A stretch of DNA of 64,000 bases from Microbacterium nanhaiense (GCF_014646015.1 NZ_BMMQ01000007.1:1-64000), one strand, 5' to 3'; counted from the stretch's first letter, positions 45,410 to 54,708 are shown. The notes: generated by a model not told the origin, from the letters alone. Numbers and translations: made by a program.

Positions 45410-46801
45410 GTGAACGCTCTTCCTCCCCAGCCGCTGAGCCCCCTCGACGGTCGGTACAGCTCCGCCGTCTCCTCGCTCGCCGAGCACCTGTCCGAGGCCG
45501 GCCTCAACCGCGCCCGCATCGAGGTCGAGGTCGAGTGGATCATCCACCTGACCAACAACCGCCTCTTCGGCACCTCGCCGCTGCCGACCACCACTCAGGA
45601 CAGGCTGCGCCTGGCGTACCTCGACTTCGGCCAGGCCGAGATCGACTGGCTCGCCGAGAAGGAGCGCACGACGCGCCACGACGTCAAGGCCGTCGAATAC
45701 CTGGTGCGCGACCGTCTCGCGCAGCTCGAGCTCGACCACCTCGCCGAGCTGACGCACTTCGCGCTCACGAGCGAGGACGTCAACTCGACCTCGTATGCTC
45801 TCACCGTCAAGCGCGCCGTCACGGAGACCTGGCTCCCCGCCTTCCGCGGCGTCATCGAGAAGCTCCGCAGCATGTCGCTCGACATGGCCGACGCCGCGAT
45901 GCTCTCGCGCACGCACGGCCAGCCCGCGACCCCCACGACGATGGGCAAGGAGTTCGGCGTCTTCGTGTGGCGCCTCGAGCGGGTGCTGAAGCGCATCGAG
46001 GCCACCGAGTACATGGCGAAGTTCTCCGGCGCGACGGGCACCTGGTCGGCGCACCTGGCGGCCGACCCTCAGGTCGCCTGGCCGAACATCACGCGCGAGT
46101 TCGTCGAGGGCCCGCTGGGTCTGACCTTCAACCCGCTCACGACGCAGATCGAGTCGCACGACTGGCAGGCCGAGCTCTACGACCACGTCAAGCACGCCGG
46201 CGCGATCCTGCACAACCTCGCGCAGGACATCTGGACGTACATCTCGCTCGGCTTCTTCACGCAGATCCCCGTCGCCGGCGCGACAGGATCCTCGACGATG
46301 CCGCACAAGATCAACCCGATCAAGTTCGAGAACGCCGAGGCAAACTTCGAGATCGCGGGGGGCCTGTTCGCCACGCTCGCACAGACCCTCGTCACCTCGC
46401 GCATGCAGCGCGACCTCACCGACTCGACCACGCAGCGCAACATCGGCGTCGCGTTCGGCCACTCGCTCCTCGCCCTCACGAACCTGTCGGGCGGCCTCGA
46501 TCAGATCTCGCTGTCGCGCGAGACGCTCCTCGCCGATCTCGATGGCAACTGGGAGGTCCTCGCCGAGGCCATCCAGACCGTGATCCGCGCCGAGGTCGTC
46601 GCCGGCCGCTCGCAGATCTCCGACCCCTACGCGCTCCTGAAGGACCTCACGCGCGGCAACAAGCTCGGTGCCGCCGAGCTCGCCGAGTTCGTGTCGGGTC
46701 TCGACATCGGTGACGACGCGAAGGCGCGCCTGACGGCGCTCACGCCCGCGACGTACACGGGCCTCGCCGAGAAGGTCGTCCGCGCGAAGCTCGAGAAGTA
46801 G
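45410..46801 (+). CDS. purB: adenylosuccinate lyase
   Basis: Purine-synthesis enzyme that cleaves SAICAR and adenylosuccinate with release of fumarate, 463 residues, the E. coli-type long form. The signature GSSTMPHKINP (293-303) and SRTHGQPATPTTMGKE (166-181) are intact. It starts with GTG with GGAGG five bases upstream; a TAGGCT hexamer at 45369-45374 is a likely -10. A strong terminator follows. Confidence 0.96.
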   Translation: MNALPPQPLSPLDGRYSSAVSSLAEHLSEAGLNRARIEVEVEWIIHLTNNRLFGTSPLPTTTQDRLRLAYLDFGQAEIDWLAEKERTTRHDVKAVEYLVRDRLAQLELDHLAELTHFALTSEDVNSTSYALTVKRAVTETWLPAFRGVIEKLRSMSLDMADAAMLSRTHGQPATPTTMGKEFGVFVWRLERVLKRIEATEYMAKFSGATGTWSAHLAADPQVAWPNITREFVEGPLGLTFNPLTTQIESHDWQAELYDHVKHAGAILHNLAQDIWTYISLGFFTQIPVAGATGSSTMPHKINPIKFENAEANFEIAGGLFATLAQTLVTSRMQRDLTDSTTQRNIGVAFGHSLLALTNLSGGLDQISLSRETLLADLDGNWEVLAEAIQTVIRAEVVAGRSQISDPYALLKDLTRGNKLGAAELAEFVSGLDIGDDAKARLTALTPATYTGLAEKVVRAKLEK

Positions 46802-46809
46802 GCGCGAAA

Positions 46810-46839
46810 AAGCGGGCGGGCCGATCGGCCCGCCCGCTT
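46810..46839. terminator. terminator after purB
   Basis: A perfect 30-bp palindrome, AAGCGGGCGGGCCGA and its complement, lies 8 bases past the purB stop between convergent genes. AAAA lies before it and TTCTTC after it, so it can work in both directions. Confidence 0.85.
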
Positions 46840-46849
46840 CTTCGTGAGA

Positions 46850-47152
46850 TCACTCGGTCTCGTCGTCCTTCTTCTCCGGCAGCAGCACGCCCGTGTCGCG
46901 CTCCTTGGTCACCTCGCGGGGATCCACGGCGAGCAGCAGCAGCGCCAGGCTCAGCACGACGACGATGAACGTGACCCCGGCGACGATCGCCGAGACCCGC
47001 CAGGCGTTGGCGACGATGTCGCCGCCCGCGTCGGTGAAGGCGCCCATCGCCATCGCCGTGACGAAACCGGCGAAGACGGCGGCGGCGAACGACCAGCCGA
47101 GCAGGTGCACGGGCTTCATCAGGTCGCGGCGGGTGGGGTTCTTCTCAGTCAT
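46850..47152 (-). CDS. hypothetical small membrane protein
   Basis: A 100-residue protein with two membrane segments (LLGWSFAAAVFAGFVTAMAMG and VSAIVAGVTFIVVVLSLALLLLA) and charged ends. No family is recognised with confidence. It follows the 200-residue membrane protein with an ATGA overlap. Confidence 0.75.
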   Translation of the reverse strand: MTEKNPTRRDLMKPVHLLGWSFAAAVFAGFVTAMAMGAFTDAGGDIVANAWRVSAIVAGVTFIVVVLSLALLLLAVDPREVTKERDTGVLLPEKKDDETE

Positions 47153-47751
47153 GCGGCGTCCTTCGCGACGGTGTTCGTCGGCGCCGGCGAGAACGCGCCG
47201 ATGCCGAGGTAGACGGCGACGATAGCGGCCCAGCCCCCGAAGAGGCCGACGCCGACGATCGTGCCCGTCAGGGTGAAGCTCTGGCCCGCTTCCTCGACGA
47301 AGTAGTCGAGCGCGTACTCGGGAGAGACGATGAGGCTCGCGAGCGCGAGCACGCAGGTGAGCGCGCCGATCGTGATCTGGTCGCGCGCATCCGCCGCGCC
47401 CCGACGGCGGCCAAGGAGCCCCCCGACGAGCTCGATGATGCCCGCCGCGGCGGCCCACACGAGCAGCGCCAGGTGGAAGCGCGCGTCCGGCGATCCGGGC
47501 AGCACCAGCGCGAGCACGGCACCGGCCAGGGCGACGAGCCCCAGGAGCACGCGCGTCGGGTTCAGCCCGCGCACGAGCGTCTCGGCCACGAAATAGGCGA
47601 GGCTCGCGATGAGGAAGCCCTCCAGCGCGGCGACGGCGAACTCGCCCGGGCGGTTCTGCACGAACGTCACGACGATCGCGGCGACGGCGGCGATCAGTGC
47701 TCGAACGATCATCAGAATGCGCGTGGCACGCGGTGTCACGGTCTGCGGCAT
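47149..47751 (-). CDS. hypothetical polytopic membrane protein
   Basis: A 200-residue protein with about six hydrophobic segments and a short basic N-terminus. No catalytic motif is seen. It shares an operon with the next small membrane protein. GAGGA lies before the ATG, and a TAGGAT hexamer (47790-47785, minus strand) about 33 bases upstream is the likely -10, so this is a leadered transcript. Confidence 0.75.
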   Translation of the reverse strand: MPQTVTPRATRILMIVRALIAAVAAIVVTFVQNRPGEFAVAALEGFLIASLAYFVAETLVRGLNPTRVLLGLVALAGAVLALVLPGSPDARFHLALLVWAAAAGIIELVGGLLGRRRGAADARDQITIGALTCVLALASLIVSPEYALDYFVEEAGQSFTLTGTIVGVGLFGGWAAIVAVYLGIGAFSPAPTNTVAKDAA

Positions 47752-47816
47752 GCGGATCCTCGGGACGGCGGGTGGGATGCCTCCATCCTAGGGGCGGCGG
47801 GCTGAGAGCGGCCCGC

Positions 47817-48437
47817 TCAGCGCGTGGCCACGCGCCTCCCGTGCGCGAGGTGCACGATGCGGTCGGCGGCCGCCACGTCCTCCTCGTCGTGGGTGACCCA
47901 TCCGATCGCGCGCCCGCACGCGGCCTCGACCGCGAGGATCTCGCGCGTGCGGCGCCTGCTCGCCACGTCGAGCCCGGCGGCGGGCTCGTCGAGCAGGAGG
48001 ATCTCCGCATCGCGGGCGATGCCCTGGGCGATGAGCGCCCGCTGGCGCTGCCCGCCCGAGAGGGCGTGGATCGACCGGTGCGCGAAGCCCGTCATCCCCA
48101 CGCGCTCGAGCGCGACGTCGACGGCCTGCGCGATGCTCCTCCGCGAGCGGCGGCGATTCCACGTGCCCATGGCGACGGTGTCGCGCACTGTCATGGGCAG
48201 GGTCGCCGGAATCTGCGGGCGCTGCACGACGAGCGCGACATCTCCCGCGCGCTCCACCGATCCGGAGCTCGGCTGGCGCACGCCCGCCATGAGCTCGATG
48301 AGGGTCGATTTTCCCGCGCCGTTCGGGCCGATGATCGCGGTGACCCGGCCGGCGACGAGCTCGGCGTCGACGCCGTGAAGCACCTCCGCACCGGCGTAGG
48401 AGTAGCACAGAGCGGTCGCGCGCAGAGGAATCGCCAT
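47817..48437 (-). CDS. aztA: zinc ABC transporter ATP-binding protein (AztA-like)
   Basis: Short ABC ATPase, 206 residues: Walker A GPNGAGKST, signature LSGGQRQR, Walker B ILLLDEPAAGLD, switch His VTHDEED. The adjacent AztB/AztC/AztD-like genes make zinc the likely substrate. It is divergent from aztB across 51 bases. TACAGT (48449-48444, minus strand) ends six bases before the ATG, so it is probably leaderless, and the Zur-like site lies just upstream of that -10 box. Confidence 0.87.
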   Translation of the reverse strand: MAIPLRATALCYSYAGAEVLHGVDAELVAGRVTAIIGPNGAGKSTLIELMAGVRQPSSGSVERAGDVALVVQRPQIPATLPMTVRDTVAMGTWNRRRSRRSIAQAVDVALERVGMTGFAHRSIHALSGGQRQRALIAQGIARDAEILLLDEPAAGLDVASRRRTREILAVEAACGRAIGWVTHDEEDVAAADRIVHLAHGRRVATR

Positions 48438-48443
48438 GCGTCA

Positions 48444-48480
48444 ACTGTAATTGATAATCGTTCCTATTTGCATATAGGCT
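48444..48480. promoter_or_regulatory. divergent aztA/aztB promoters with Zur-like box
   Basis: For aztB: -35 TTGATA (48451-48456), 18 bases, -10 TAGGCT (48475-48480). For aztA (minus strand): -10 TACAGT (48449-48444). TGATAATCGTTCCTA (48452-48466) matches the znuA Zur box TGACAATCGTTATCA at 11 of 15 positions and covers the aztB -35 box, so one bound Zur could control both directions. Confidence 0.7.
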
Positions 48481-48488
48481 CCTGTTTC

Positions 48489-49394
48489 ATGTCCTGGCTC
48501 CTCTCGCCCTTCACCGCCGAGTTCATGCTCCGCGCGCTCGCCTCCGGCGTGCTGATCGCTGGTATCTGCGCCGTCGTCGGGACGTGGGTGGTCGTGCGCG
48601 GCATGGCGTTCCTCGGCGAGGCGATCAGCCACGGCATGCTGCCCGGCGTCGCCGTGGCCACGCTCATCGGCGCGCCCGTCGTCCTCGGCGCCGCGGCGAG
48701 CGCGGTCGTCATGAGCGGCGCGATCGGGATCCTGCAGCGACGCGGGCGCCTGTCGTACGACACGAGCATCGGGCTGCTCTTCGTCGGGATGCTCTCGCTC
48801 GGCGTCATCATCGTGTCGCACTCCTCCAGCTTCGCGACCGACGCCACGGCGATGCTCTTCGGCGATGTGCTCGCGGTCTCCCGGGGCGACATCGCGATGC
48901 TCGCCGTCGCCCTTCTCATCACGGTCGCCGTGGCGGCGTGGCTTCATCGATCCTTCGTCGCCGCGGCCTTCGACGAGCGGCTCGCGCAGACCCTCGGTCT
49001 GCGTCCCCGCCTCGCCCACGTCGCCCTCACGGGCCTCGTCACGCTCGCGGTCGTCGCCTCGTACCAGGCCGTCGGCACGCTGCTCGTCGTCGGCATGCTG
49101 ATCGCCCCGGCCGTCGCGGCCGGCCGCTGGACGCGCTCGATCCCGTCGACGATGCTGCTCGCCGCCGCGTTCGGCACCGCCGCCGTCGTCACGGGGCTCC
49201 TCGTCTCCTGGCACGCCGGCACGGCCGCAGGGCCGTCGATCGCGGGATCCGCCGTGCTCCTCGCCGCCGCCTCCGCGGCCTCGGCGAGCGCCGCCCGCCG
49301 CATCGCCGGCTGGCATGCGTGCCCCGAACCGCTCACGCGCCTTCTCCGCCTCGAGAACGCACCGCACACCGCCGTCACGGAAAGCAGGTCATGA
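48489..49394 (+). CDS. aztB: zinc ABC transporter permease (AztB-like)
   Basis: Family 9 metal permease, 301 residues, with GTWVVVRGMAFLGEAISHGMLPGVAVA, SYDTSIGLLFVGMLSLGVIIVS and SYQAVGTLLVVGMLIAPAVAAGRW. It pairs with the divergent AztA ATPase. It overlaps the next gene as ATGA. Its ATG lies 8 bases after the -10 box, a near-leaderless layout. Confidence 0.9.
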   Translation: MSWLLSPFTAEFMLRALASGVLIAGICAVVGTWVVVRGMAFLGEAISHGMLPGVAVATLIGAPVVLGAAASAVVMSGAIGILQRRGRLSYDTSIGLLFVGMLSLGVIIVSHSSSFATDATAMLFGDVLAVSRGDIAMLAVALLITVAVAAWLHRSFVAAAFDERLAQTLGLRPRLAHVALTGLVTLAVVASYQAVGTLLVVGMLIAPAVAAGRWTRSIPSTMLLAAAFGTAAVVTGLLVSWHAGTAAGPSIAGSAVLLAAASAASASAARRIAGWHACPEPLTRLLRLENAPHTAVTESRS

Positions 49395-50575
49395 TCCGCC
49401 GCCCCCTTCTCCTCCTCGCCACGTCCCTCTTCCTCGTCACCGGGTGCGCCGCCGGCTCCCCCGAGCCCGAGGCATCCCCCGTCGCTGACGACTCCCCCAC
49501 CGCCGAAGGCCACGGCTCCCACGCCGGAGCCGAGGAACTCGGCGAGCCGCAGTCGGCGATCCTCGCCATCGCCGCGGACGGCACGGCCTCGCTCCTCGAC
49601 CTCGCCACGGGCGAGGAGAGCGCCGTCGGCGCGACCGGCGCCCCTACGTCGCTCGCGAGCGACGGCCGATACGCGTTCGTCACCACCGGATCCGGCGTCG
49701 ACATCGTCGACGGCGGCGCCTGGAGCTGGGATCACGGCGACCACTTCCACTTCTACCGGGCCGAACCGCGCGTATCGGGCTCGATCGCCGGCTCCGGCGC
49801 CGTCCACATCACCACGCCCCCGCTCGCGACGCGCGGCGCCACGGGGCTGTTCTTCGCCGACGGCACCGCCGTCGCCGTGGACATGGCGGCGCTCGACCGC
49901 GGCGAGATCGACGAATGGTTCCGCATCGACACCGGCGCCGAGTCCGGCGTCGTCGCACCCGCCGGCGCCTACGCCATCGTCGCGGCGAACGACGAGGCAC
50001 GGGTCTACGACGACTCCGGCGAAGCCGTGGGCGAACCGGTCGCCTGCGCGGAGCCGTCGGGCGCGATCACCACGCGCGTGGGAACGGTGATCGGCTGCGC
50101 CGACGGCGCGCTCCTCGCGACCACCGACGCCGGCCCCGTCGATATCGAGCGCATCCCGGCGCCGGAGGGCGAGCGTGCGACCGGCTTCGACGGACGCAAG
50201 GGCCGCCCCACCGTGTCGGCCGTCTCCGGGGAGAACGCCTTCTGGCTCCTCGACACGCGCGCCCGCTCCTGGGAGCGCGTCGAGGTCGACGCCCGCCTGA
50301 CCCACGTCACCGCCGCGGACGATCGCGACGGCAACGTCGTAGCGATCGACGCCGAGGGCCGCGTTCGGGTCTACGGCCCCGACGGATCCGACCGCGGCGC
50401 GACCGAGCCGATCGCCGGCGAGGGTGCGACGCTCGTGGTCGACACCTCGCGCGCCTACCTCACGGACCCCGCGAGCGACACCGTCTACGAGATCGACTAC
50501 GCCGACGGCGCCCGGATCGCGCGCGAGCTGTCGCCCGGCACCGATCTCGCCGCCGCGACGGTGGTGGGGCGATGA
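49391..50575 (+). CDS. AztD-like lipoprotein, first copy
   Basis: Exported lipoprotein, 394 residues: lipobox VTGC, a His/Asp/Ser-rich mature start, then a beta-propeller-like body with repeated ILAIAADGTASLLDLATGEE-type blades. The histidine pair region DHGDHFHFY is of the kind used by AztD zinc chaperones. It lies between aztB and aztC with 4-base overlaps on both sides, so it is part of the same zinc operon. The AztD relation is from fold and context; sequence identity is low by eye. Confidence 0.78.
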   Translation: MIRRPLLLLATSLFLVTGCAAGSPEPEASPVADDSPTAEGHGSHAGAEELGEPQSAILAIAADGTASLLDLATGEESAVGATGAPTSLASDGRYAFVTTGSGVDIVDGGAWSWDHGDHFHFYRAEPRVSGSIAGSGAVHITTPPLATRGATGLFFADGTAVAVDMAALDRGEIDEWFRIDTGAESGVVAPAGAYAIVAANDEARVYDDSGEAVGEPVACAEPSGAITTRVGTVIGCADGALLATTDAGPVDIERIPAPEGERATGFDGRKGRPTVSAVSGENAFWLLDTRARSWERVEVDARLTHVTAADDRDGNVVAIDAEGRVRVYGPDGSDRGATEPIAGEGATLVVDTSRAYLTDPASDTVYEIDYADGARIARELSPGTDLAAATVVGR

Positions 50576-51456
50576 ACCGCGCCCTCCCCGCGGCCGTGCT
50601 GCTCGCTGCGGTCGCCCTGACCGGATGCGCCGCGACCGACGCCGACGAGCGCCCGCACGTCGTCGTGACGACGAACATCCTGGGTGACGTCACGGAGCAG
50701 ATCGTCGGCTCCGCCGCGACCGTGACGACCCTCATGAAACCCAACGCGGATCCGCACTCGTTCGGCATCTCGGCCCGGGAGGCGGCGACGCTGCAATCCG
50801 CCGACCTCGTCGTCTCCAGCGGCTTCGGGCTGGAGGAGGGCATCGAGCAGCACCTCGAGTCGGCCGCCGACGCCGGGGCCCCGCGCTTCGTCGCCACCGA
50901 TCACATCGACCCCGTCGCCTACACGGGCGACGCGAGCGGACCGGATCCGCACTTCTGGACGGATCCGGAGCGGATGATCGACGTCGTTCACGCGCTCGAG
51001 GACGCCCTCGGCTCGGCGGGGATCGAGGTCTCCGCCGACGACTACATCGGCGAGCTCGAGCGGCTCGACGCCGATATGGCCGCCGCCTTCGCGGCGATCC
51101 CCGCCGAGCACCGCGCGCTCGTGACCAACCATCACGTGTTTGGCTACCTCGCCGACCGTTACGGCTTCGAGCTGATCGGCGCCGTGATCCCGGGCGGATC
51201 CACGCTCGCGTCGCCGTCCGCGTCCGACCTCGAAGACCTCGCGACCGCGATCGAGACGAGCGGCGTGCCCGCCATCTTCGCCGAATCGTCACAGCCCGAC
51301 CGGCTCATGCAGGTGCTGCGCTCGGAAGCGCAGATCGAGGTCGACGTCGTCGAGCTCTTCACCGAGTCGCTCACAGAGCCCGGCGGCGGCGCCGACACCT
51401 ACCTCACCATGATGCGCGAGAACACCGAGCGCATCGCCACAGCACTGAGCCGCTGA
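50572..51456 (+). CDS. aztC: zinc-binding protein of ABC importer (AztC-like)
   Basis: Cluster A-I zinc receptor, 294 residues, lipobox LTGC. It has the ligand pattern NADPHSFGISAREA, DPHFWTDPERM, NHHVFGYLADRYGFELIGAVIPGG and IFAESSQPDRL. Unlike ZnuA at 24.9 kb it has no long His-rich loop, the expected AztC type that receives zinc from AztD. It overlaps the preceding gene by 4 bases. Confidence 0.9.
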   Translation: MNRALPAAVLLAAVALTGCAATDADERPHVVVTTNILGDVTEQIVGSAATVTTLMKPNADPHSFGISAREAATLQSADLVVSSGFGLEEGIEQHLESAADAGAPRFVATDHIDPVAYTGDASGPDPHFWTDPERMIDVVHALEDALGSAGIEVSADDYIGELERLDADMAAAFAAIPAEHRALVTNHHVFGYLADRYGFELIGAVIPGGSTLASPSASDLEDLATAIETSGVPAIFAESSQPDRLMQVLRSEAQIEVDVVELFTESLTEPGGGADTYLTMMRENTERIATALSR

Positions 51457-51480
51457 CGCGGCCAGAACCGAAAGGACGAC

Positions 51481-52701
51481 ATGACAACCCTTCAGAACCG
51501 AATCCTCGCGGGCGGCGCGCTCGCGGCCGTCGCCGTGATCGCGGCCGGCTGCGCGAGCGCCGACACGGAAGCGCCGGCACCGGCGGCGTCGGAATCGGCG
51601 CCGGCGTCCCAGGCGGCGGCCGACGTCGCGCCGGGTTCGCGCGTCGCCGTCTCGCTCGAGGGCGAGGTGGCGGTGCTCGACGCGGCGACGCTCGAGATCA
51701 TCGACACCTTCCCATCCGAGGAGTTCACGCGAGTGAACGCCGTCGGCGACGGGCGCAATGTCCTCGTGACGACGAGCGAGGGCTTCCAGGTGCTCGACAC
51801 GATCGATCCCGCCCTCACGGACACCGTCTTCGAGGCGGACGCCGCGGGGCACGTCGTGCGTCACGGCGGGAAGACCGTGCTGTACTCGGACGGCTGGGGC
51901 GAGACGACCATCTTCGACACCGACGCACTGCTCTCCTCCGACGGCGCACTGCCCGAGGTTCAGCAGTACGAGGCCGAGGAGGCGCACCACGGTGTCTCCA
52001 TCGTGATGAGCGACGGCACGCTCGTCACGACGGTCGGCTCGGCCGACGGACGCTCCGGCGCCGTCGCGCTCGAACCGCACGACGACCACTACCACGAGCT
52101 CGCGATCTCGGATCAGTGCCCCGAGATCCACGGCGAGGGCACGACCGCCGGCGAGGTCGCGGTCTTCGGCTGCCAGAACGGCGCCCTCATGTTCAAGAAC
52201 GGCGAGTTCATCAAGCTCGACGCCCCGGACGAGTTCGGCCGCATGGGCAACGCCTACGTGTCGGAGGAGAGCCCGATCGCGGTCGGCGACTACAAGAACG
52301 ACCCCGACTACGAGGGCTACCTGCTCAACAACATCGCCCTGATCGACACGGAGGCCGAGACCTACGACGTCGTGAGCCTCGGCGACGTCGAGTTCACGTG
52401 GCGCGGCGCCGGCCGTGGCCCCGACGGCCTGTTCTACATGCTCTCGACCGACGGCGCGATCCACGAGTTCGACCCCGCCACGGGCGAGTTCACCGGTGAG
52501 GCGTTCCCCGTCGTCGACCCGTGGGAGGGCCCGGCCGACTGGCAGACGCCCCACCCCGGCTTGATCACCGCGGGCGACGTGGCCTACGTCGCCGATGTCG
52601 AGAACCAGCGGCTCGTGTCGGTCGACCTGACGACCGGCGAGATCCTCGCGGAGGGCGAGGAGCTGCCCTCGTTCCCCAACGAGATCGCCGTCAACCTCTG
52701 A
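51481..52701 (+). CDS. aztD: zinc metallochaperone AztD-like lipoprotein
   Basis: Extracytoplasmic chaperone, 406 residues: lipobox IAAGC, Ala/Pro-rich linker, then a beta-propeller with His-rich motif PHDDHYHELAISDQCPEIHGEG and paired cysteines. In studied systems AztD hands zinc to AztC. AAAGGACGAC precedes the ATG. It is the last gene of the azt operon, followed by a strong terminator. Confidence 0.88.
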   Translation: MTTLQNRILAGGALAAVAVIAAGCASADTEAPAPAASESAPASQAAADVAPGSRVAVSLEGEVAVLDAATLEIIDTFPSEEFTRVNAVGDGRNVLVTTSEGFQVLDTIDPALTDTVFEADAAGHVVRHGGKTVLYSDGWGETTIFDTDALLSSDGALPEVQQYEAEEAHHGVSIVMSDGTLVTTVGSADGRSGAVALEPHDDHYHELAISDQCPEIHGEGTTAGEVAVFGCQNGALMFKNGEFIKLDAPDEFGRMGNAYVSEESPIAVGDYKNDPDYEGYLLNNIALIDTEAETYDVVSLGDVEFTWRGAGRGPDGLFYMLSTDGAIHEFDPATGEFTGEAFPVVDPWEGPADWQTPHPGLITAGDVAYVADVENQRLVSVDLTTGEILAEGEELPSFPNEIAVNL

Positions 52702-52708
52702 TGCACGA

Positions 52709-52735
52709 CCGGGGCGGGCTCGCGGCCCGCCCCGG
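52709..52735. terminator. bidirectional terminator after aztD
   Basis: A perfect 11-bp stem, CCGGGGCGGGC with a TCGCG loop, lies between the convergent aztD and pabAB genes. Confidence 0.8.
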
Positions 52736-52738
52736 AAC

Positions 52739-54691
52739 TCACGCTTCGGCGCGGACCGCCCACGGGTGGTCCGCGCCGAGCGCCGTGAGAAGGGCCTGCG
52801 ACTTCGCGATCGTCTCGTCGAGTTCGGCCCCCGGGTCGCTGTCGATCGTGATCGCGCCGCCCGTGCCGATCGTGGCCGCGCCGCCCTCGAGCACCGCCGT
52901 GCGGATGACGACCGAGAGGTCGACGGACCCGTCGCGCGAGAAGTACCCGATCGCTCCCGAGTACACCCCGCGCGAATCGGGCTCGAGAGCGTCGAGCAGC
53001 TCGCAGGTGCGCTTCTTCGGCGCCCCCGTCATCGATCCGGGCGGGAACAGCGCCTCCGCCGCCCGCACCCCGCCGACGAGGATCCGCGAGCGCACCGTCG
53101 TGACGAGCTGGTGCACCGTCGCGAAGCTCTCGACGGCCATGAGCTCCGGCACCTCGACCGAGCCGGGAGCGCTGATGCGCCCGAGGTCGTTGCGCAGCAG
53201 GTCGACGATCATCAGGTTCTCGGCCCGCGTCTTCGGATCCGCGGCGAGCGCCGCCGCGATCCCCGCGTCGCGCGCGGGGTCGCGCAGGGCGTCGCGCCGC
53301 GCGGTGCCCTTGATCGGCTTGGTCTCGGCCGTCTCGCCCCGAACCGTGAGGAACCGCTCGGGCGAGCACGACAGGATCTGCCTCTCGCCGAGCCGCAGAT
53401 AGGCGGCGTAGGGCGCGGGGTTCGCCCGTCGCAGCCGCCGGTAGGCGCCCAGGCCGTCGTCCTCGACGGGCAGGCGCAGGCGATAGGTGTAGCAGGCCTC
53501 ATAGGAATCGCCCGCGAGCAGCCAGTCGCGCACCTCGCCGAGATCGGCGAGGTACTGCTCGCGCGTGACGCTCGCCTCGGCGACGACGGCCGGGCGCGCG
53601 GCCAGCGTCGGATCCTCGACGGGCCGCCCGGCGGCGCCGCGCAGCGCCCGGATCGTCGAGCGGATCCAGGCGCGCGACGCCTCGGCATCGGGCCCGACCG
53701 CGACGACGTGGGTGACGCCCTCCGCGTGGTCGACGACGAGGAAGCGGCTCAGGTGCACGAGGTGCACGGCCGCCGGGCGGCCGATCTCGGCGCCGTACTC
53801 GATGGCGCCGACGTAGCCGCCGACGAACGGCAGCGCCGGATCCGGATCCACGGGGTGCGCCGCCAGAGCCTCCTCGATGTCGCGCCACGATCCGCGCAGT
53901 TCGTCATCGAGCGGGCCGTCGGGCGCGCCGAGGATCGAGTACCGCCCCATGCCGTACGCCCGCTGCGCGCTGTCGAGCCAGACGGCGGTGGGAGCGCCCG
54001 CGTACAGCGCGAGGAACGCGCCCTCCGCGTCGTCGAGCGCGATGCTCTCGCGGTGCACGGCCCAGCGCGGCGGGGCAGCGGGATCCGGCGCGACGGCCGC
54101 GGGCGCGGCTGGCGCGGCCGGCGCCTCGGTGGCGCCCAGGCCGAGGAAGTTCGCGAGCATCCGCGCGCCGTCGGGCGTCGCGATCGATTCGGGGTGGAAC
54201 TGCACGCCGCTCCAGCGACGCGCGGCGTCGACGCCCGCCATGGGGAGGCCGTCGGGGGTGCGCGCCGTGACGCGGAACGGCGCGGGCTCGGTGACCGCGA
54301 GCGAGTGGTAGCGCACCGCCTCGAACCGCTCCGGCACCCCGTCGAACATCGCGGATCCGTCGTGGGCGACGACATCGACGAGCCCGTGCGCGGGGCGCGG
54401 GGCGCGGCGGACGGATCCGCCCGCCGCGACGGCCATCTGCTGGAAGCCGAAGCACACGCCGAACACCGGCACCCGCGCGCGGCGGAGGATCTCCAGCCCG
54501 CGGCCGGAATCGGAGGGCTCGTGCGGGTCTCCGGGCCCGGGGCCCAGCACGATGTGGCTGTAGCGGTCGAGCGCCTCGAGGTCGACGTCCTCGCTCTGCA
54601 CGAGCTCGGGGCGCACGCCCGACACCTGCCACAGCAGCTGTTCGATGCTGCCGGTGTAGGAGTCGTGGTTATCGACGAGAAGAACCCGCAT
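52739..54691 (-). CDS. pabAB: aminodeoxychorismate synthase, fused PabA-PabB
   Basis: One 650-residue protein for the folate branch: chorismate and glutamine to aminodeoxychorismate. Residues 1-190 are a glutamine amidotransferase with nucleophile C80 (FGVCFGFQQ), HSLAV, and QFHPESIATPDG. After a linker with an Ala/Pro stretch, the PabB part runs to the end, with KPIKGTARRD, ENLMIVDLLRNDLGRI, GSMTGAPKKRTCELLD and YSGAIGYFSRDG. The fused form is common in actinobacteria. It starts at ATG; its -10-like GAGAAT overlaps the -10 of divergent pabC. Confidence 0.93.
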   Translation of the reverse strand: MRVLLVDNHDSYTGSIEQLLWQVSGVRPELVQSEDVDLEALDRYSHIVLGPGPGDPHEPSDSGRGLEILRRARVPVFGVCFGFQQMAVAAGGSVRRAPRPAHGLVDVVAHDGSAMFDGVPERFEAVRYHSLAVTEPAPFRVTARTPDGLPMAGVDAARRWSGVQFHPESIATPDGARMLANFLGLGATEAPAAPAAPAAVAPDPAAPPRWAVHRESIALDDAEGAFLALYAGAPTAVWLDSAQRAYGMGRYSILGAPDGPLDDELRGSWRDIEEALAAHPVDPDPALPFVGGYVGAIEYGAEIGRPAAVHLVHLSRFLVVDHAEGVTHVVAVGPDAEASRAWIRSTIRALRGAAGRPVEDPTLAARPAVVAEASVTREQYLADLGEVRDWLLAGDSYEACYTYRLRLPVEDDGLGAYRRLRRANPAPYAAYLRLGERQILSCSPERFLTVRGETAETKPIKGTARRDALRDPARDAGIAAALAADPKTRAENLMIVDLLRNDLGRISAPGSVEVPELMAVESFATVHQLVTTVRSRILVGGVRAAEALFPPGSMTGAPKKRTCELLDALEPDSRGVYSGAIGYFSRDGSVDLSVVIRTAVLEGGAATIGTGGAITIDSDPGAELDETIAKSQALLTALGADHPWAVRAEA

Positions 54692-54696
54692 GCTCC

Positions 54697-54703
54697 TATT
54701 CTC
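54697..54703. promoter_or_regulatory. overlapping divergent -10 boxes of pabAB and pabC
   Basis: The start codons of pabAB and pabC are only 17 bases apart. TATTCT (54697-54702) lies six bases before the pabC ATG on the plus strand. On the minus strand GAGAAT (54703-54698) lies six bases before the pabAB ATG. The two -10 boxes therefore share the same base pairs. Confidence 0.6.
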
Positions 54704-54708
54704 GATAC

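Noticed and set aside
45253..46462. Upstream extension of the hydrolase frame into purB
   Set aside because: The frame is open by chance through the antisense of purB; the true start at 44998 overlaps the small WXG-like gene.
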